40,185 nucleotides of DNA, from NCBI RefSeq assembly GCF_002002735.1, contig NZ_MUNY01000066.1, positions 1-40,185 of the forward strand, written 5' to 3'. This stretch comes from Algoriphagus sp. A40 (GTDB taxonomy: Bacteria > Bacteroidota > Bacteroidia > Cytophagales > Cyclobacteriaceae). Every line of letters begins with the position of its first letter. The first letter of the stretch is position 1. Below the pieces are notes generated by a model, which searched no databases, was not told the DNA's origin, and saw only the letters and a list, made by a program, of their open reading frames with translations. Positions 7,215 through 15,974 of the stretch are shown here, piece after piece. The position numbers were made by a program, and so were the translations under genes.

Positions 7215-8504
7215 ATGACAAAGCATCTCAACCGCCGGGATTTTATTCGGTATTCCGTTCTTACCACACTTGGATTACAGTTTTTACCCTTTTCCGGCCT
7301 CCGGGCGGCACCCTCTGACCGGGTTCGGATTGCTCATATCGGTTTGGGTGGAATGGGGCTTTCCCATATGAATTGGTTTGCAAATCTGCCCGAGGCGGAG
7401 ATCGTAGCGCTCTGTGATGTGGACAGCAACCGGGCAAATGAAGCTTTGCTTGCCTTGAAAAAAATCCATCCGGATACCAAAGCGGAAGTTTTTCAGGATT
7501 TCAGAAAAATCCTGGAGCGTCAGGATATCGATGCGGTCACCATTGCCACACCGGATCACTGGCATGCGCAAATCGCGATTTTGGCTTTTCAGGCAGGTAA
7601 GGATGTGTATGGGGAAAAGCCGCTTTCCTATTCGCTCAGAGAAGGACAACTGATGCTCAAAGCCCAACAGGAAACCGGGAAGATTTTTCAGTTGGGAACC
7701 CAGATTCACGCAGGAGATAATTACCACCGGGTGACCGAACTGATCCAGTCCGGAGAATTAGGCAAAATCAAAACCGTCCGTCTCTGGAAAACCGGTGAAC
7801 CACCTCTGATTCCTACTCTGACTTACCAAGCGCCTCCTTCTAATCTGGACTGGGACATGTGGCTGGGTCCGGCTCCTTTGGCGGAGTATGCTCCTGAAAA
7901 GTGCCATTTCAACTACCGCTATTTTATGGAATACTCCGGAGGGGTTTTTCAGGATTTTTGGTGTCATATCGCGGATGTAGTCTGGATGTCTATGCCTCCA
8001 CAAGGCCTGAAAAGTATCATCGCAAATGGAGAAAAGTCCGATGGGATGGGGGATACGCCCAAGTGGATTGATGTGGATTTCAAATTCAAAAAGTTGGATC
8101 TGCACTGGACTTCTATTCCCCCTGATGTCCCCGGGGCAGTGGAGCGGGGTATCGGTGCCTATTTCGAAGGAAGTAAAGGAACTTTGGTTTGTGATTATGG
8201 CAGCAGGGAAATCCGAATCAACGGACAGGTTATGGAGGATATACCGGAAATCCCCAAAACAATTCCCAGATCTCCCGGCCATCAGCAAAACTTCCTGGAC
8301 GCAGTGAAGTCCCGCAATCAGCCTGAATCTTACCTTCAGTATGCAAGAGAAATGACGATGCCTATGCACCTGGCAATGGCTTCATTTAAGCTGAAAAGAT
8401 CTTTGAAGTGGAATGCCAAAACTGAGTCCTTCAAAAATGATCCGGAGGCCGATTCTTTGCTTTGGAGACCCTACCGTGAAAAATGGAACCTGATCGGTGC
8501 TTAA
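7215..8504 (+). CDS. Tat-exported Gfo/Idh/MocA family oxidoreductase
   Basis: The 429-residue protein begins with a twin-arginine signal (N-R-R-D-F-I near residues 6-11, then a hydrophobic stretch ending AAPS near 33). It is therefore exported folded to the periplasm. A Rossmann NAD(P)-binding motif, GLGGMG, lies at about 43-48. The EKP motif of the family is at about 134-136 in GEKPLS, where the lysine acts in catalysis or cofactor binding. The C-terminal alpha/beta domain with the HxxxFLDAV run fits glucose-fructose-oxidoreductase relatives common in Bacteroidota. The substrate is probably a sugar or polyol but cannot be told from the sequence. It stands alone between two gene-free gaps. 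Confidence 0.88.
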   Translation: MTKHLNRRDFIRYSVLTTLGLQFLPFSGLRAAPSDRVRIAHIGLGGMGLSHMNWFANLPEAEIVALCDVDSNRANEALLALKKIHPDTKAEVFQDFRKILERQDIDAVTIATPDHWHAQIAILAFQAGKDVYGEKPLSYSLREGQLMLKAQQETGKIFQLGTQIHAGDNYHRVTELIQSGELGKIKTVRLWKTGEPPLIPTLTYQAPPSNLDWDMWLGPAPLAEYAPEKCHFNYRYFMEYSGGVFQDFWCHIADVVWMSMPPQGLKSIIANGEKSDGMGDTPKWIDVDFKFKKLDLHWTSIPPDVPGAVERGIGAYFEGSKGTLVCDYGSREIRINGQVMEDIPEIPKTIPRSPGHQQNFLDAVKSRNQPESYLQYAREMTMPMHLAMASFKLKRSLKWNAKTESFKNDPEADSLLWRPYREKWNLIGA

Positions 8505-8798
8505 CTGATTTCGGATTTTTTGAATTCAGGTTTCTGATTCTGAAATCCCAATTTTGGGAAATCATTTTCTCTATTCCATTTCTGGATTTTCAAAAAAATT
8601 GGGAAATCTAATAATCCTATTTACTTGCCTCATGGCAGCAAAAAACAGGAGTGGAGTAAGAAATGAGATGCTGTCGACCGTTGACCGTGGTCTGTTGACA
8701 AATATCCCAATCCTAAATCAACTCTATTTCCATCCAGCGGACTTGGAATCATTTCTTTTTCCTAACTTATTTGAAATAATCAGAGAATAATCCAATCT
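8505..8798. other. Gene-free gap with a short heptamer array
   Basis: Four 7-base units (gtcgacc, gttgacc, gtggtct, gttgaca) fill 8673-8700. A 78-codon frame at 8554-8790 crosses this array and lacks any domain, so I do not call it a gene. The promoter of the following operon probably lies near its end. Confidence 0.5.
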
Positions 8799-9257
8799 AT
8801 GGAAAACTATACGCTCACCATCAACGGAAAAACGCAGGATGTCAATGCGCCCGAGGATATGCCCTTGCTTTGGGTGATCCGGGATTTATTGGACATGAAA
8901 GGAACCAAATTTGGTTGTGGTCAGGCACTTTGTGGTGCCTGTACGGTTCATCTGGACGGAGAGGCGGTCAGGTCTTGCAGTCTTCCGATTTCTCAGGTAG
9001 GAGAAGGGAAAATCACTACGATCGAAGGGCTTTCTGAAGAAGGGGACCATCCTTTGCAAAAAGCATGGGTGGAACATATCGTTCCCCAATGTGGCTACTG
9101 CCAGTCAGGCCAGATCATGAACGCGGCAGCTTTGCTCGCTAAGAATCCAAGTCCATCCGATTCGGATATTGAATCAGCAATGGAGGGTAATCTCTGCCGC
9201 TGCGGCACGTACAACAGAATCAAAGATGCCATACTTACTGCATCCAAATCCCTCTAA
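8799..9257 (+). CDS. 2Fe-2S subunit of an isoquinoline-1-oxidoreductase-like molybdo-hydroxylase
   Basis: The 152-residue protein carries two 2Fe-2S clusters in the xanthine-oxidase-family arrangement. A plant-ferredoxin-like cluster uses Cys40, Cys45, Cys48 and Cys60. A helical-domain cluster uses Cys98, Cys101, Cys133 and Cys135. Such small subunits pass electrons from the molybdenum site to an outside acceptor. It has no signal peptide; the family's small subunit usually crosses the membrane with the Tat-bearing large subunit. The large subunit gene follows after 12 bases, and no FAD subunit is present, which is the IorAB-type two-subunit design. Confidence 0.93.
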   Translation: MENYTLTINGKTQDVNAPEDMPLLWVIRDLLDMKGTKFGCGQALCGACTVHLDGEAVRSCSLPISQVGEGKITTIEGLSEEGDHPLQKAWVEHIVPQCGYCQSGQIMNAAALLAKNPSPSDSDIESAMEGNLCRCGTYNRIKDAILTASKSL

Positions 9258-9269
9258 ATCAGCAAAGAT

Positions 9270-11570
9270 ATGATGCCTAAATTGCCATTTTTGAAAAAAG
9301 AGAAGACAGATGCTTCGACTCCGCTCAGCACAGGGGATCGCAGTGAGATCTTTAGAGCTTCGAGAAGGGATTTCCTGAAAATCGGCTCTCTTGCCGCAGG
9401 AGGATTTGTGTTGGGAATCAATTTCCAATGCAACGGACCCAAGGGGGAATTGATCACTTTCGCACCCAATGTTTTTGTTTCAATCGGGTCCGACAATATC
9501 GTGACCATCGTAGCCCACCGTTCCGAAATGGGGACCGGTATCCGGACTACCCTGCCCATGATCGTTGCGGATGAACTTGGTGCTGACTGGAGCAAAGTGA
9601 AAATCGTACAAGCCGAAGGAGACGAGGAAAAGTACGGCAACCAAAATACCGACGGGTCTTTTTCAGTCAGGATGTTTTATGAGCCCATGAAAAAGGCCGG
9701 AGCCACAGCTCGTCACATGCTTGTGCAGGCTGCAGCCAAAGAATGGGGAGTAGATCCTTCCGAATGTGATACCGAAAGCAGCCATGTTATTCTGAAAGGA
9801 GGAAGCAAGAAAATCCCTTTTGGAGACCTGGTTGCTCAGATTCAGGTGATGGAAATTCCAAAGCCGGAGGTCTTGACTATGAAGGAGTTTTCCAGTTACA
9901 AGCTGGTGGGCACTGACCTTCCGATTTACGATGTAAAAGATATTGCTACCGGTAAGGCTGTTTTTGGTGCGGATGTGAATCTGCCCAATATGCTGATAGC
10001 GGTAGTTCAGCGAAGTCCTGTGGTCGGGGCGAAGGTTGTTTCATTTAATGATGAAAAAGCATTGGCTGTCCCTGGAGTAAAAAAGGTCGTAAAAATCGAC
10101 GGACCGGGACTTCCTGCCGGATTGGACAAGCCTTTGGAAGGAATTGCTGTGTTGGCAGAAAATACCTGGGCAGCAATCAAAGGAAGTCAGGCTTTGGAGA
10201 TCGAATGGGATTTGGGCCCAAACCAAACCTATAATTCAGGAGTCCAATTGGAGGAAATGTTGAAGAGTACCGCGTCAAATGGTACAGTAAAGCGGGAGCG
10301 TGGGAATTTTAACCAGGCGAAATCTTCCTCTGGAAAAGTACTGGAGAAAACGTATCTCGCGCCATTCTATGCCCACTCGACCATTGAACCGCCTGCAGCG
10401 ATTGCCGATGTGAAAGCCGATGGATCAGTGGAAGTTTGGGCACCAAGTCAACACCCGCAATGGGCAAGGGGCGCCGTGGCAGGAGCTTTGGGAATTGATG
10501 TTTCCAAGGTGAAAATCAATGTCACACTTTTGGGTGGAGGATTTGGCAGAAAATCCAAGCCTGATTTTGTGGCTGAGGCAGCACTCCTTTCCAAAGCTGC
10601 GGGAGTACCGGTCCGGGTTCAGTGGACAAGGGAATGTGACTTGCACCATGATTACTTTCATTCTCATAGCGCACAACGAATTGTTGCCACATTGGATGGT
10701 TCAGGCAATCTGACGGGATGGAATCACCATACAGTATTCCCGGCCATTGGATCGGGACTCGATGCTGCTCCTCCATCAGACGGAGAATTGGATCTGGGCT
10801 GTCGGGATTTTCCTTATGATGTACCCAACATCCGGATAGAGGCCCATGAATCCAGTGCTCATACGCGGGTTGGTTGGCTTCGTTCGGTGAGCAATATTCA
10901 CCACGCCTTTGCGATCTCCACCATGTTGGATGAAATTGCCGAAACCAAGGGAGTGGATCCCGTGGATCAGGCGATCCAGTTGCTGGGAGAAGATAAGGAT
11001 CTAATCTTTGCCGGAGAAATGGTCGGCGACTATGGCAACTACGGGGAAAAAATCGAAGACTTTCCATGGAATACCGGCCGGATGAAAAAGGTGATCGAAA
11101 CCGTGGCCGAAAAGTCAAATTGGAAGGCAAATCTGGCTGCAGGTAAGGCTGTTGGTTTTGCCGCACACAAGAGCTTTCTGACTTATGTAGCCTGCGTTGT
11201 GACTGTAGAAAAAGATGCGGCTGGAAATCTTTTAATTCCGGAAGTGCACTACGCGGTTGATTGTGGCATCCCGGTAAACACGGACCGAATCCGCTCCCAA
11301 TTTGAGGGAGGGGCCCAGTTTGCGACGAGTTTGGCGATGACTTCGGCAATCACATTTGAGAATGGTAAGGTTCAGCAAAACAACTTTGACACTTACAAGG
11401 TGATTCGAATGCCGCAATCTCCTAAAAAGATTAATGTTCATATCATTCCAAGTACAGAAAAGCCAACTGGTGTCGGTGAACCACCGGTTCCTCCATTTAT
11501 CCCGGCTTTGGCCAATGCTATCTACAAGTTGACCGGAAAAAGGAATTACGAATTGCCGTTTAAGGCTTAA
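9270..11570 (+). CDS. Molybdopterin-binding subunit of an IorB-like hydroxylase, Tat-exported
   Basis: The 766-residue protein has a twin-arginine signal (SRRDFLK near 31-37, then GSLAAGGFVLG) and the molybdopterin-binding fold of the xanthine oxidase family. The Moco motif GGGFGRK is near 424-430, and the catalytic-glutamate motif GVGEPPVPP is near 737-745. It should hydroxylate an aldehyde or N-heteroaromatic compound in the periplasm; the substrate is unknown. It pairs with the 2Fe-2S subunit just upstream. The N-terminal region before the Tat motif is unusually long, and codons 15-20 are encoded by an exact copy of a REP-like 16-mer. Two ATGs in tandem open the frame. Confidence 0.92.
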   Translation: MMPKLPFLKKEKTDASTPLSTGDRSEIFRASRRDFLKIGSLAAGGFVLGINFQCNGPKGELITFAPNVFVSIGSDNIVTIVAHRSEMGTGIRTTLPMIVADELGADWSKVKIVQAEGDEEKYGNQNTDGSFSVRMFYEPMKKAGATARHMLVQAAAKEWGVDPSECDTESSHVILKGGSKKIPFGDLVAQIQVMEIPKPEVLTMKEFSSYKLVGTDLPIYDVKDIATGKAVFGADVNLPNMLIAVVQRSPVVGAKVVSFNDEKALAVPGVKKVVKIDGPGLPAGLDKPLEGIAVLAENTWAAIKGSQALEIEWDLGPNQTYNSGVQLEEMLKSTASNGTVKRERGNFNQAKSSSGKVLEKTYLAPFYAHSTIEPPAAIADVKADGSVEVWAPSQHPQWARGAVAGALGIDVSKVKINVTLLGGGFGRKSKPDFVAEAALLSKAAGVPVRVQWTRECDLHHDYFHSHSAQRIVATLDGSGNLTGWNHHTVFPAIGSGLDAAPPSDGELDLGCRDFPYDVPNIRIEAHESSAHTRVGWLRSVSNIHHAFAISTMLDEIAETKGVDPVDQAIQLLGEDKDLIFAGEMVGDYGNYGEKIEDFPWNTGRMKKVIETVAEKSNWKANLAAGKAVGFAAHKSFLTYVACVVTVEKDAAGNLLIPEVHYAVDCGIPVNTDRIRSQFEGGAQFATSLAMTSAITFENGKVQQNNFDTYKVIRMPQSPKKINVHIIPSTEKPTGVGEPPVPPFIPALANAIYKLTGKRNYELPFKA
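9313..9328. repeat. REP-like 16-mer inside a coding region
   Basis: CTTCGACTCCGCTCAG is identical to the left arm of the intergenic palindrome at 14272-14321. Here it encodes residues between the start and the Tat motif of the molybdo-hydroxylase, in frame. Confidence 0.8.
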
Positions 11571-11583
11571 TTGGAATTAAACC

Positions 11584-11652
11584 AAAAGGCAGTCAATGGA
11601 AATCAGAAGGGACGAAGGTCACCTGAAGGTTTCCATTTGACTGCCTTTTTTT
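11584..11652 (+). terminator. Terminator of the IorAB-like operon
   Basis: AAAAGGCAGTCA...GGAAA pairs with TTTCC...TGACTGCCTTTT across a loop of about 25 bases and is followed by a T-run. It lies directly after the large-subunit stop. Confidence 0.75.
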
Positions 11653-11874
11653 AACCTGGATCCCGCTATGCTGCTTCTCCAGAAGCAGTATTCAGAGAAT
11701 GGTGGATTGTCCAGCTTCTGGAGAAGCAGGACAACAAGGCAATAGGGGCAAAGTTCCTCTGATGGTTTTCATTTGACTGCCTTTTTTTTAACCCGGATCC
11801 CGCTATGCTGCTTCTCCAGAAGCAGTATTCGGAGAATGGTGGATTGTCCAGCTTCTGGAGAAGCAGGACAACAG
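11634..11874. repeat. Tandem copies of a two-hairpin module
   Basis: A unit of about 105 bases occurs twice, offset by 136-137 bases, with few differences. Each copy holds the string CATTTGACTGCC with a T-run, then a hairpin CTGCTTCTccAGAAGCAG. A second hairpin follows in which TTGTCC and GGACAA flank GCTTCTggAGAAGC. The two hairpins are also complementary to each other over 16 bases. This is the layout of a bacterial BIME (paired REP hairpins). Confidence 0.8.
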
Positions 11875-11910
11875 GAACAGGATTTGTCCAGTGATTAAGA
11901 CTTTCCTGAT

Positions 11911-11945
11911 AAAAAAAAACCGGGAAAGAATATCTCTCCCGGTTT
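11911..11945 (-). terminator. Minus-strand terminator without an evident gene
   Basis: AAACCGGGA (917-925 of this kilobase) and TCCCGGTTT (937-945) form a 9-bp stem. On the minus strand it is followed by nine Ts. No minus-strand gene ends here, so it may serve a small RNA, or simply insulate the region. Confidence 0.55.
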
Positions 11946-11956
11946 CGGATTATCAA

Positions 11957-12431
11957 TTACCCAATCTATCTGTTATTTTTTTTCATTTCGGAGCTTTTCT
12001 GATTTGAACGCTCATCACGTTAAGGAGATTCATTTGCCTCAAGTCCTCTGAATTAAGTATTTCTAAAAATTAACGAAATAAGAAGTCATGCATATCTTAT
12101 TTTTGCTTTTGTTGGATCAACTTTACGAAAAAAAATAATTAAGTCTATCCTGATTTGAATTTTATTTTCGGGAAAATTATATTTTGAAAAAAATAATTTA
12201 CGAAAGTATGCTAAAATCGGATTTGCTGATCAAATTTTCTATTTGAGTAAACCCTTGATTATTTCAATCCTTAAATCATATTTCCCCGCTGAGGGAATTC
12301 TAAAAGATATAGTTCCGAAAAATGGTATTCAGCGGTTTCTCCACTTTTTGACAGGGATACTTTTTTGCGCTCATTTCGTGGATTCTGCTGAAAGTTGACG
12401 GACTATAGTAAATCAAAACCGGCATTTCCAG
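11957..12431. other. AT-rich gene-free stretch
   Basis: I find no reading frame of useful length and no tRNA fold on either strand. It separates the repeat block from the promoter of the next operon. Confidence 0.5.
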
Positions 12432-12439
12432 TATTTTTG
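12432..12439 (+). promoter_or_regulatory. Possible -7 box of the propeller/ctlX operon
   Basis: TATTTTTG fits TAnnTTTG and lies 16 bases before the start codon. No good -33 TTTG is seen at 19 bases, so support is moderate. Confidence 0.4.
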
Positions 12440-12455
12440 ACTTTCCCGATTTCTG

Positions 12456-13316
12456 ATGAATAAATTTCTTCCTTTTCTGTTTTTCCTCTCGGTGTCAGCC
12501 TTTGCCCAGCAAATTCCTGACTCCCTCTATTTACCCGGAATTCTTATCAGTTCGATAGAAAACCCTGTTTTGGAGGAAATGAGTGGATTGGCTTTTTCTA
12601 AAAATCATCCCGGAAAATTCTATACCCACACCGACAGTGGAGGGGAAGTGGCTGTGTTTGTTTTGGATTCAGCTGGAAATGAGGTCGGGAAGATTCTGTT
12701 GGAAGGTGTGGAAAACCGGGACTGGGAAGACATCGCCATCGGACCGGGGCCAGGCGGGAAATCCTATGTCTATGTCGCTGAAATCGGGGATAATCTTGGT
12801 GTTCACCAAAATGTCATGATTTTCAGATTTCCCGAACCTGTTACATTCTCCACCGAAATCACTTTGACACCGGAAGTCCTGACTTTTAATTATCCGGATG
12901 GGGCAATGGATGCCGAAAGCATGTTTGTTGACCCTGTTTCCGGTGACTTGTTTGTGGTTTCGAAAAGAGACAGTCCAAACACGCTTTTTCGACTCCAAGC
13001 TGAAGATTTTGGAAAAAGAAATGTGGTGGCTGAGAAACTTATCAAATTGCCAATCACCGGGGCTACGGCTGCAGATATCAGCCAGGATGGAAGCAGAATC
13101 CTGATCAAAAATTACTTTAAAATATTCTACTGGGAGCGAAAAACTGGACAATCCATAGTCGAAGCGCTTTCCCAAGCTCCCAAGGAATTGCCCTATGTGC
13201 CCGAACCTCAGGGCGAGGCAATCGGGTTTCAACCTGACGGAAAAGCATACTTTACGATAAGCGAAAAGCGTTTTGACATATTTCCCGTACTATATAGGTA
13301 CCCTCTAAAAAAGTAA
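12456..13316 (+). CDS. Secreted beta-propeller-like protein of unknown function
   Basis: The 286-residue protein starts with a Sec signal peptide (MNKFLPFLFFLSVSAFA, cleavage near AFA-QQ). The mature part has repeated beta-strand blocks of the kind seen in WD40/SMP-30-like propellers. Conserved-looking acidic stretches are NRDWEDIAIGP near 88-98 and YVYVAEIGDN near 106-115, and GAMDAESM is near 149-156. Related Bacteroidota proteins are annotated as hypothetical or esterase-like. The next gene, ctlX, starts 3 bases downstream, so they are co-transcribed. A functional link with CtlX is not evident because one is exported and the other cytoplasmic. Confidence 0.75.
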   Translation: MNKFLPFLFFLSVSAFAQQIPDSLYLPGILISSIENPVLEEMSGLAFSKNHPGKFYTHTDSGGEVAVFVLDSAGNEVGKILLEGVENRDWEDIAIGPGPGGKSYVYVAEIGDNLGVHQNVMIFRFPEPVTFSTEITLTPEVLTFNYPDGAMDAESMFVDPVSGDLFVVSKRDSPNTLFRLQAEDFGKRNVVAEKLIKLPITGATAADISQDGSRILIKNYFKIFYWERKTGQSIVEALSQAPKELPYVPEPQGEAIGFQPDGKAYFTISEKRFDIFPVLYRYPLKK

Positions 13317-13319
13317 GCT

Positions 13320-14252
13320 ATGCAAAGCACTGCGACTATTCTGATGGTCCGCCCGGCAAATTTTGGGTTTAATCCGGAGACTGCGGAAAATAACTTTTAC
13401 CAGAAAAAGGACGGTAGATCGGCTCAGGAAATTCGGGATTTGTCTAGAAGAGAATTTGACGGTTTTGTCTCGTTGCTGAGAGACCAGGGAGTTAATGTCG
13501 TGGTGATCGAGGATTCTGAACAGCCTGTGAAAACTGATGCGGTTTTCCCCAATAACTGGTTTAGTACGCATCCCGACGGGAAATTGATCTTATATCCGAT
13601 GTTTTCACCAAACCGTAGACTGGAGCGGAGAAAGGACATTGTGGAGCTATTGATCCATTCGGGATTTAAGGTGAATGAGATTGTTGACTTGAGTTTTTTT
13701 GAGGAAAGTGGGCAGTTTTTGGAAGGCACGGGCAGTATGGTGATGGATCATCCTGCCAAAGTCATTTATGCCTGTTATTCTCAGCGAACCCATCCGGTAC
13801 CACTGGATTATGTAGCCAAAATCCTGGGATACCAAGTGATTGGCTTTGATGCGGTTCAGGAAATCAATGGTAAAACATCTCCGATTTACCACACCAATGT
13901 GATGATGCATGTGGGGACGGACTTGGCAGTGGTTTGTCTTGACAGCATTCCGAAAATGGCCGAGCGGCAAATGGTTCAGGAATCCCTTACAAAATCAGGC
14001 AAGAAAGTGATCCCGATCACGCCAAAACAAAAATTCAATTTTGCCGGGAACATGCTTGAAGTGAGCAATGACGGTGGCGAAAAGTTTACCGTAATGTCAC
14101 AGGCTGCTTTGGATTCACTCAATGTTGGGCAAATCCAACAAATTGAAAAGTACACCACCATCATCAGTCCTTCCCTCCCTACCATCGAAAAACTGGGTGG
14201 GGGGAGCGCCAGATGCATGATGGCTGAGATTTTTTTACCAGTTAGTCAGTAG
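13320..14252 (+). CDS. ctlX: CtlX-type citrulline/arginine hydrolase (guanidine-modifying fold)
   Basis: The 310-residue protein belongs to the amidinotransferase/dimethylarginine-hydrolase superfamily, in the subgroup named CtlX. Its catalytic residues are visible: Asp73 in KTDAVFPNNW, the EGTGSMV acidic motif near 138, His in IYHTNVMMH near 187, and Cys near the C-terminus in GGGSARCMM. The usual activity is hydrolysis of a guanidino or ureido group through a cysteine thiouronium intermediate, giving ornithine or citrulline-type products. The protein has no signal peptide and should be cytoplasmic. It follows the secreted propeller gene by 3 bases. Confidence 0.88.
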   Translation: MQSTATILMVRPANFGFNPETAENNFYQKKDGRSAQEIRDLSRREFDGFVSLLRDQGVNVVVIEDSEQPVKTDAVFPNNWFSTHPDGKLILYPMFSPNRRLERRKDIVELLIHSGFKVNEIVDLSFFEESGQFLEGTGSMVMDHPAKVIYACYSQRTHPVPLDYVAKILGYQVIGFDAVQEINGKTSPIYHTNVMMHVGTDLAVVCLDSIPKMAERQMVQESLTKSGKKVIPITPKQKFNFAGNMLEVSNDGGEKFTVMSQAALDSLNVGQIQQIEKYTTIISPSLPTIEKLGGGSARCMMAEIFLPVSQ

Positions 14253-14271
14253 TTTCTTATCTGAAATGGCC

Positions 14272-14321
14272 CTTCGACTCCGCTCAGGGTGACAACCGTG
14301 TCAGGCTGAGCGGAGTCGAAG
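14272..14321. repeat. REP-like palindrome
   Basis: CTTCGACTCCGCTCAG (14272-14287) and its exact reverse complement (14306-14321) flank an 18-base loop containing a GGTGAC...GTCAGG pair. The convergent ctlX and purB genes end on either side, so it may also terminate transcription. Confidence 0.85.
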
Positions 14322-14367
14322 CCGGGGAAAAGTTTGTAAAGTAAATGCTACTGTTTTATTTTTTGGT

Positions 14368-14408
14368 CTGACCACTGCGACTGATCACTAAACACTGCCA
14401 ACTGCAAA
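14368..14408. repeat. Heptamer array next to purB
   Basis: Units of the type ctgacca, ctgatca, ctaaaca and ctgccaa follow each other with a 7-base period and one 6-base slip, ending at the purB stop codon. Confidence 0.6.
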
Positions 14409-15752
14409 TCAGATCCCAGTGTAATTAAACGGCGTAATCGCCTTCAATTCGACTTTCAATTCGGCCGAAATAGGGAGTCCATCCACGAATGTCGAAATGG
14501 ATTTTTGGGTGATTTTGGAATTGGTGCGGGTGAGGTCGCGAAGTGCTTCGTATGGTTTTGGGAAGCCTTCTCTTCTCAAAATGGTCTGAATTGCCTCAGC
14601 AACCACGGCCCAGTTTTCTTCCAGATCGGCATCGATTGCTGCACGGTTGAGTTCCAACTTGCCAAGACCTTTTTGCAAAGATTCAAAAGAAATCAGCATG
14701 TGGGCCAAAGGAACACCGATCACTCGCAAAACTGTGCTGTCAGTCAGATCCCGCTGCAGTCTTGAAATTGGAAGCTTGGCAGCCAAATGTTCCAATAGCG
14801 CATTCGCGATTCCCAAATTTCCCTCGGCATTTTCGAAATCGATCGGATTGACTTTGTGGGGCATAGCGGAAGATCCCACTTCTCCGGCTTTGATTTTTTG
14901 CTTGAAATAATTCATCGCCACATACTGCCATACGTCTTTTGACAGGTCCAGCAGGATAGTGTTGATTCGCTTCAATCCGTCAAAAATTGCCGCAAGGTTA
15001 TCGTAATGCTCGATTTGAGTGGTTGGGTAGCTGCGCTCCAGGCCGAGGTAGTTTTCCACGAAGTGGAAGGCAAACTCGTTCCAGTCCATCTCAGGATAGG
15101 CCACCTGATGGGCATTCATGTTTCCGGTTGCTCCTCCAAATTTGGCGGAGTAGGGGATTTGTTCGAGAAGTTCCAGCTGCTTTTTCAGGCGAACAACAAA
15201 CACATTGATTTCTTTGCCCAGGCGGGTTGGAGAAGCAGGCTGACCGTGGGTTTTGGCAAGCATAGGGATCACACTCCACTCTTCTGCCAAGTCCGAAAGT
15301 CGCTCGATTACCTCATTCAAAAGTGGTAGAATCACTTCCTGAAGCCCGTTTTTCAGCATCAAAGGCGTTGCGGTATTATTGATGTCCTGGGAGGTAAGTC
15401 CAAAATGGATGAATTCCTTGAAAGCATCCAATCCATGCTGATCAAACTTTTCCTTCAGGAAATATTCCACAGCCTTGACATCGTGATTAGTCGTGCGCTC
15501 CGTGGTTTTGATCCATTCTGCATCTGCCGTATTGAAATTTTTGACGATCTCCCGAAGCTTTGGAAAAAGACTGTGGTCAAAATCTGCGAGTTGCGGTAAG
15601 GGCAACTGGCAAAGGGCAATGAAGTACTCCACTTCCACATGCACCCGATATTTGATCAGGGCGAATTCGGAGAAAAAAGCACGGAGTGGGGCAGTTTTGC
15701 CGGCATAGCGACCATCCACTGAGGATACGGCTGTCAGGGCAGATAATTCCAT
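14409..15752 (-). CDS. purB: Adenylosuccinate lyase
   Basis: The 447-residue enzyme makes AMP and AICAR plus fumarate in purine synthesis. The start codon chosen gives MELSALTAVSSVDGRYAG, the standard PurB opening, although the frame stays open about 260 codons further upstream across the divergent reductase gene. Visible family motifs are TTNHDVKAVE near 95-104, the HFGLTSQDINNTA run near 125-137, KTHGQPASPTRLGKE near 175-190 and the fumarase-superfamily signature GSSAMPHKVNP near 290-300, whose flexible loop carries the catalytic serine. It is a cytosolic homotetramer in known cases. A CATCTTTG near-match to the -7 box lies at 15772-15779 on the minus strand. Confidence 0.95.
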   Translation of the reverse strand: MELSALTAVSSVDGRYAGKTAPLRAFFSEFALIKYRVHVEVEYFIALCQLPLPQLADFDHSLFPKLREIVKNFNTADAEWIKTTERTTNHDVKAVEYFLKEKFDQHGLDAFKEFIHFGLTSQDINNTATPLMLKNGLQEVILPLLNEVIERLSDLAEEWSVIPMLAKTHGQPASPTRLGKEINVFVVRLKKQLELLEQIPYSAKFGGATGNMNAHQVAYPEMDWNEFAFHFVENYLGLERSYPTTQIEHYDNLAAIFDGLKRINTILLDLSKDVWQYVAMNYFKQKIKAGEVGSSAMPHKVNPIDFENAEGNLGIANALLEHLAAKLPISRLQRDLTDSTVLRVIGVPLAHMLISFESLQKGLGKLELNRAAIDADLEENWAVVAEAIQTILRREGFPKPYEALRDLTRTNSKITQKSISTFVDGLPISAELKVELKAITPFNYTGI

Positions 15753-15937
15753 TTTTTTTGATTTTGCTTCGCAAAGATGAATCAGTCCGATTTTCGGAGG
15801 GCGCAATTTAGGTTTTAAGTCCCAAAATTGAGGGGATGGAAATGATAATTCTCTTTCAAAAGCAAACTTCCTTATCTGATTTGGAGTTTTGATAGTGAAT
15901 TTAACAAGTGAGTGTACAATTATCCCGGCTCGGGGTT

Positions 15938-15945
15938 TAATTTTG
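15938..15945 (+). promoter_or_regulatory. -7 promoter box that fixes the reductase start
   Basis: TAATTTTG matches TAnnTTTG. Transcription would begin near 15950, downstream of the longest-frame ATG at 15912, so translation must start at the ATG at 15975. The space 15753-15937 is otherwise a divergent promoter region. Confidence 0.6.
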
Positions 15946-15974
15946 CAGCCGAAATACCATCCAGAAAATCCCAG

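Noticed and set aside
8554..8790. 78-codon frame before the 2Fe-2S subunit gene
   Set aside because: It crosses a heptamer array and has no domain; probably chance.
10522..11349. 275-codon minus-strand frame inside the molybdo-hydroxylase gene
   Set aside because: Antisense shadow rich in Pro, Arg and Ser with no recognisable features.
11666..11956. 96-codon minus-strand frame with an internal repeat
   Set aside because: The repeat is due to the duplicated hairpin DNA module, not to a protein repeat.
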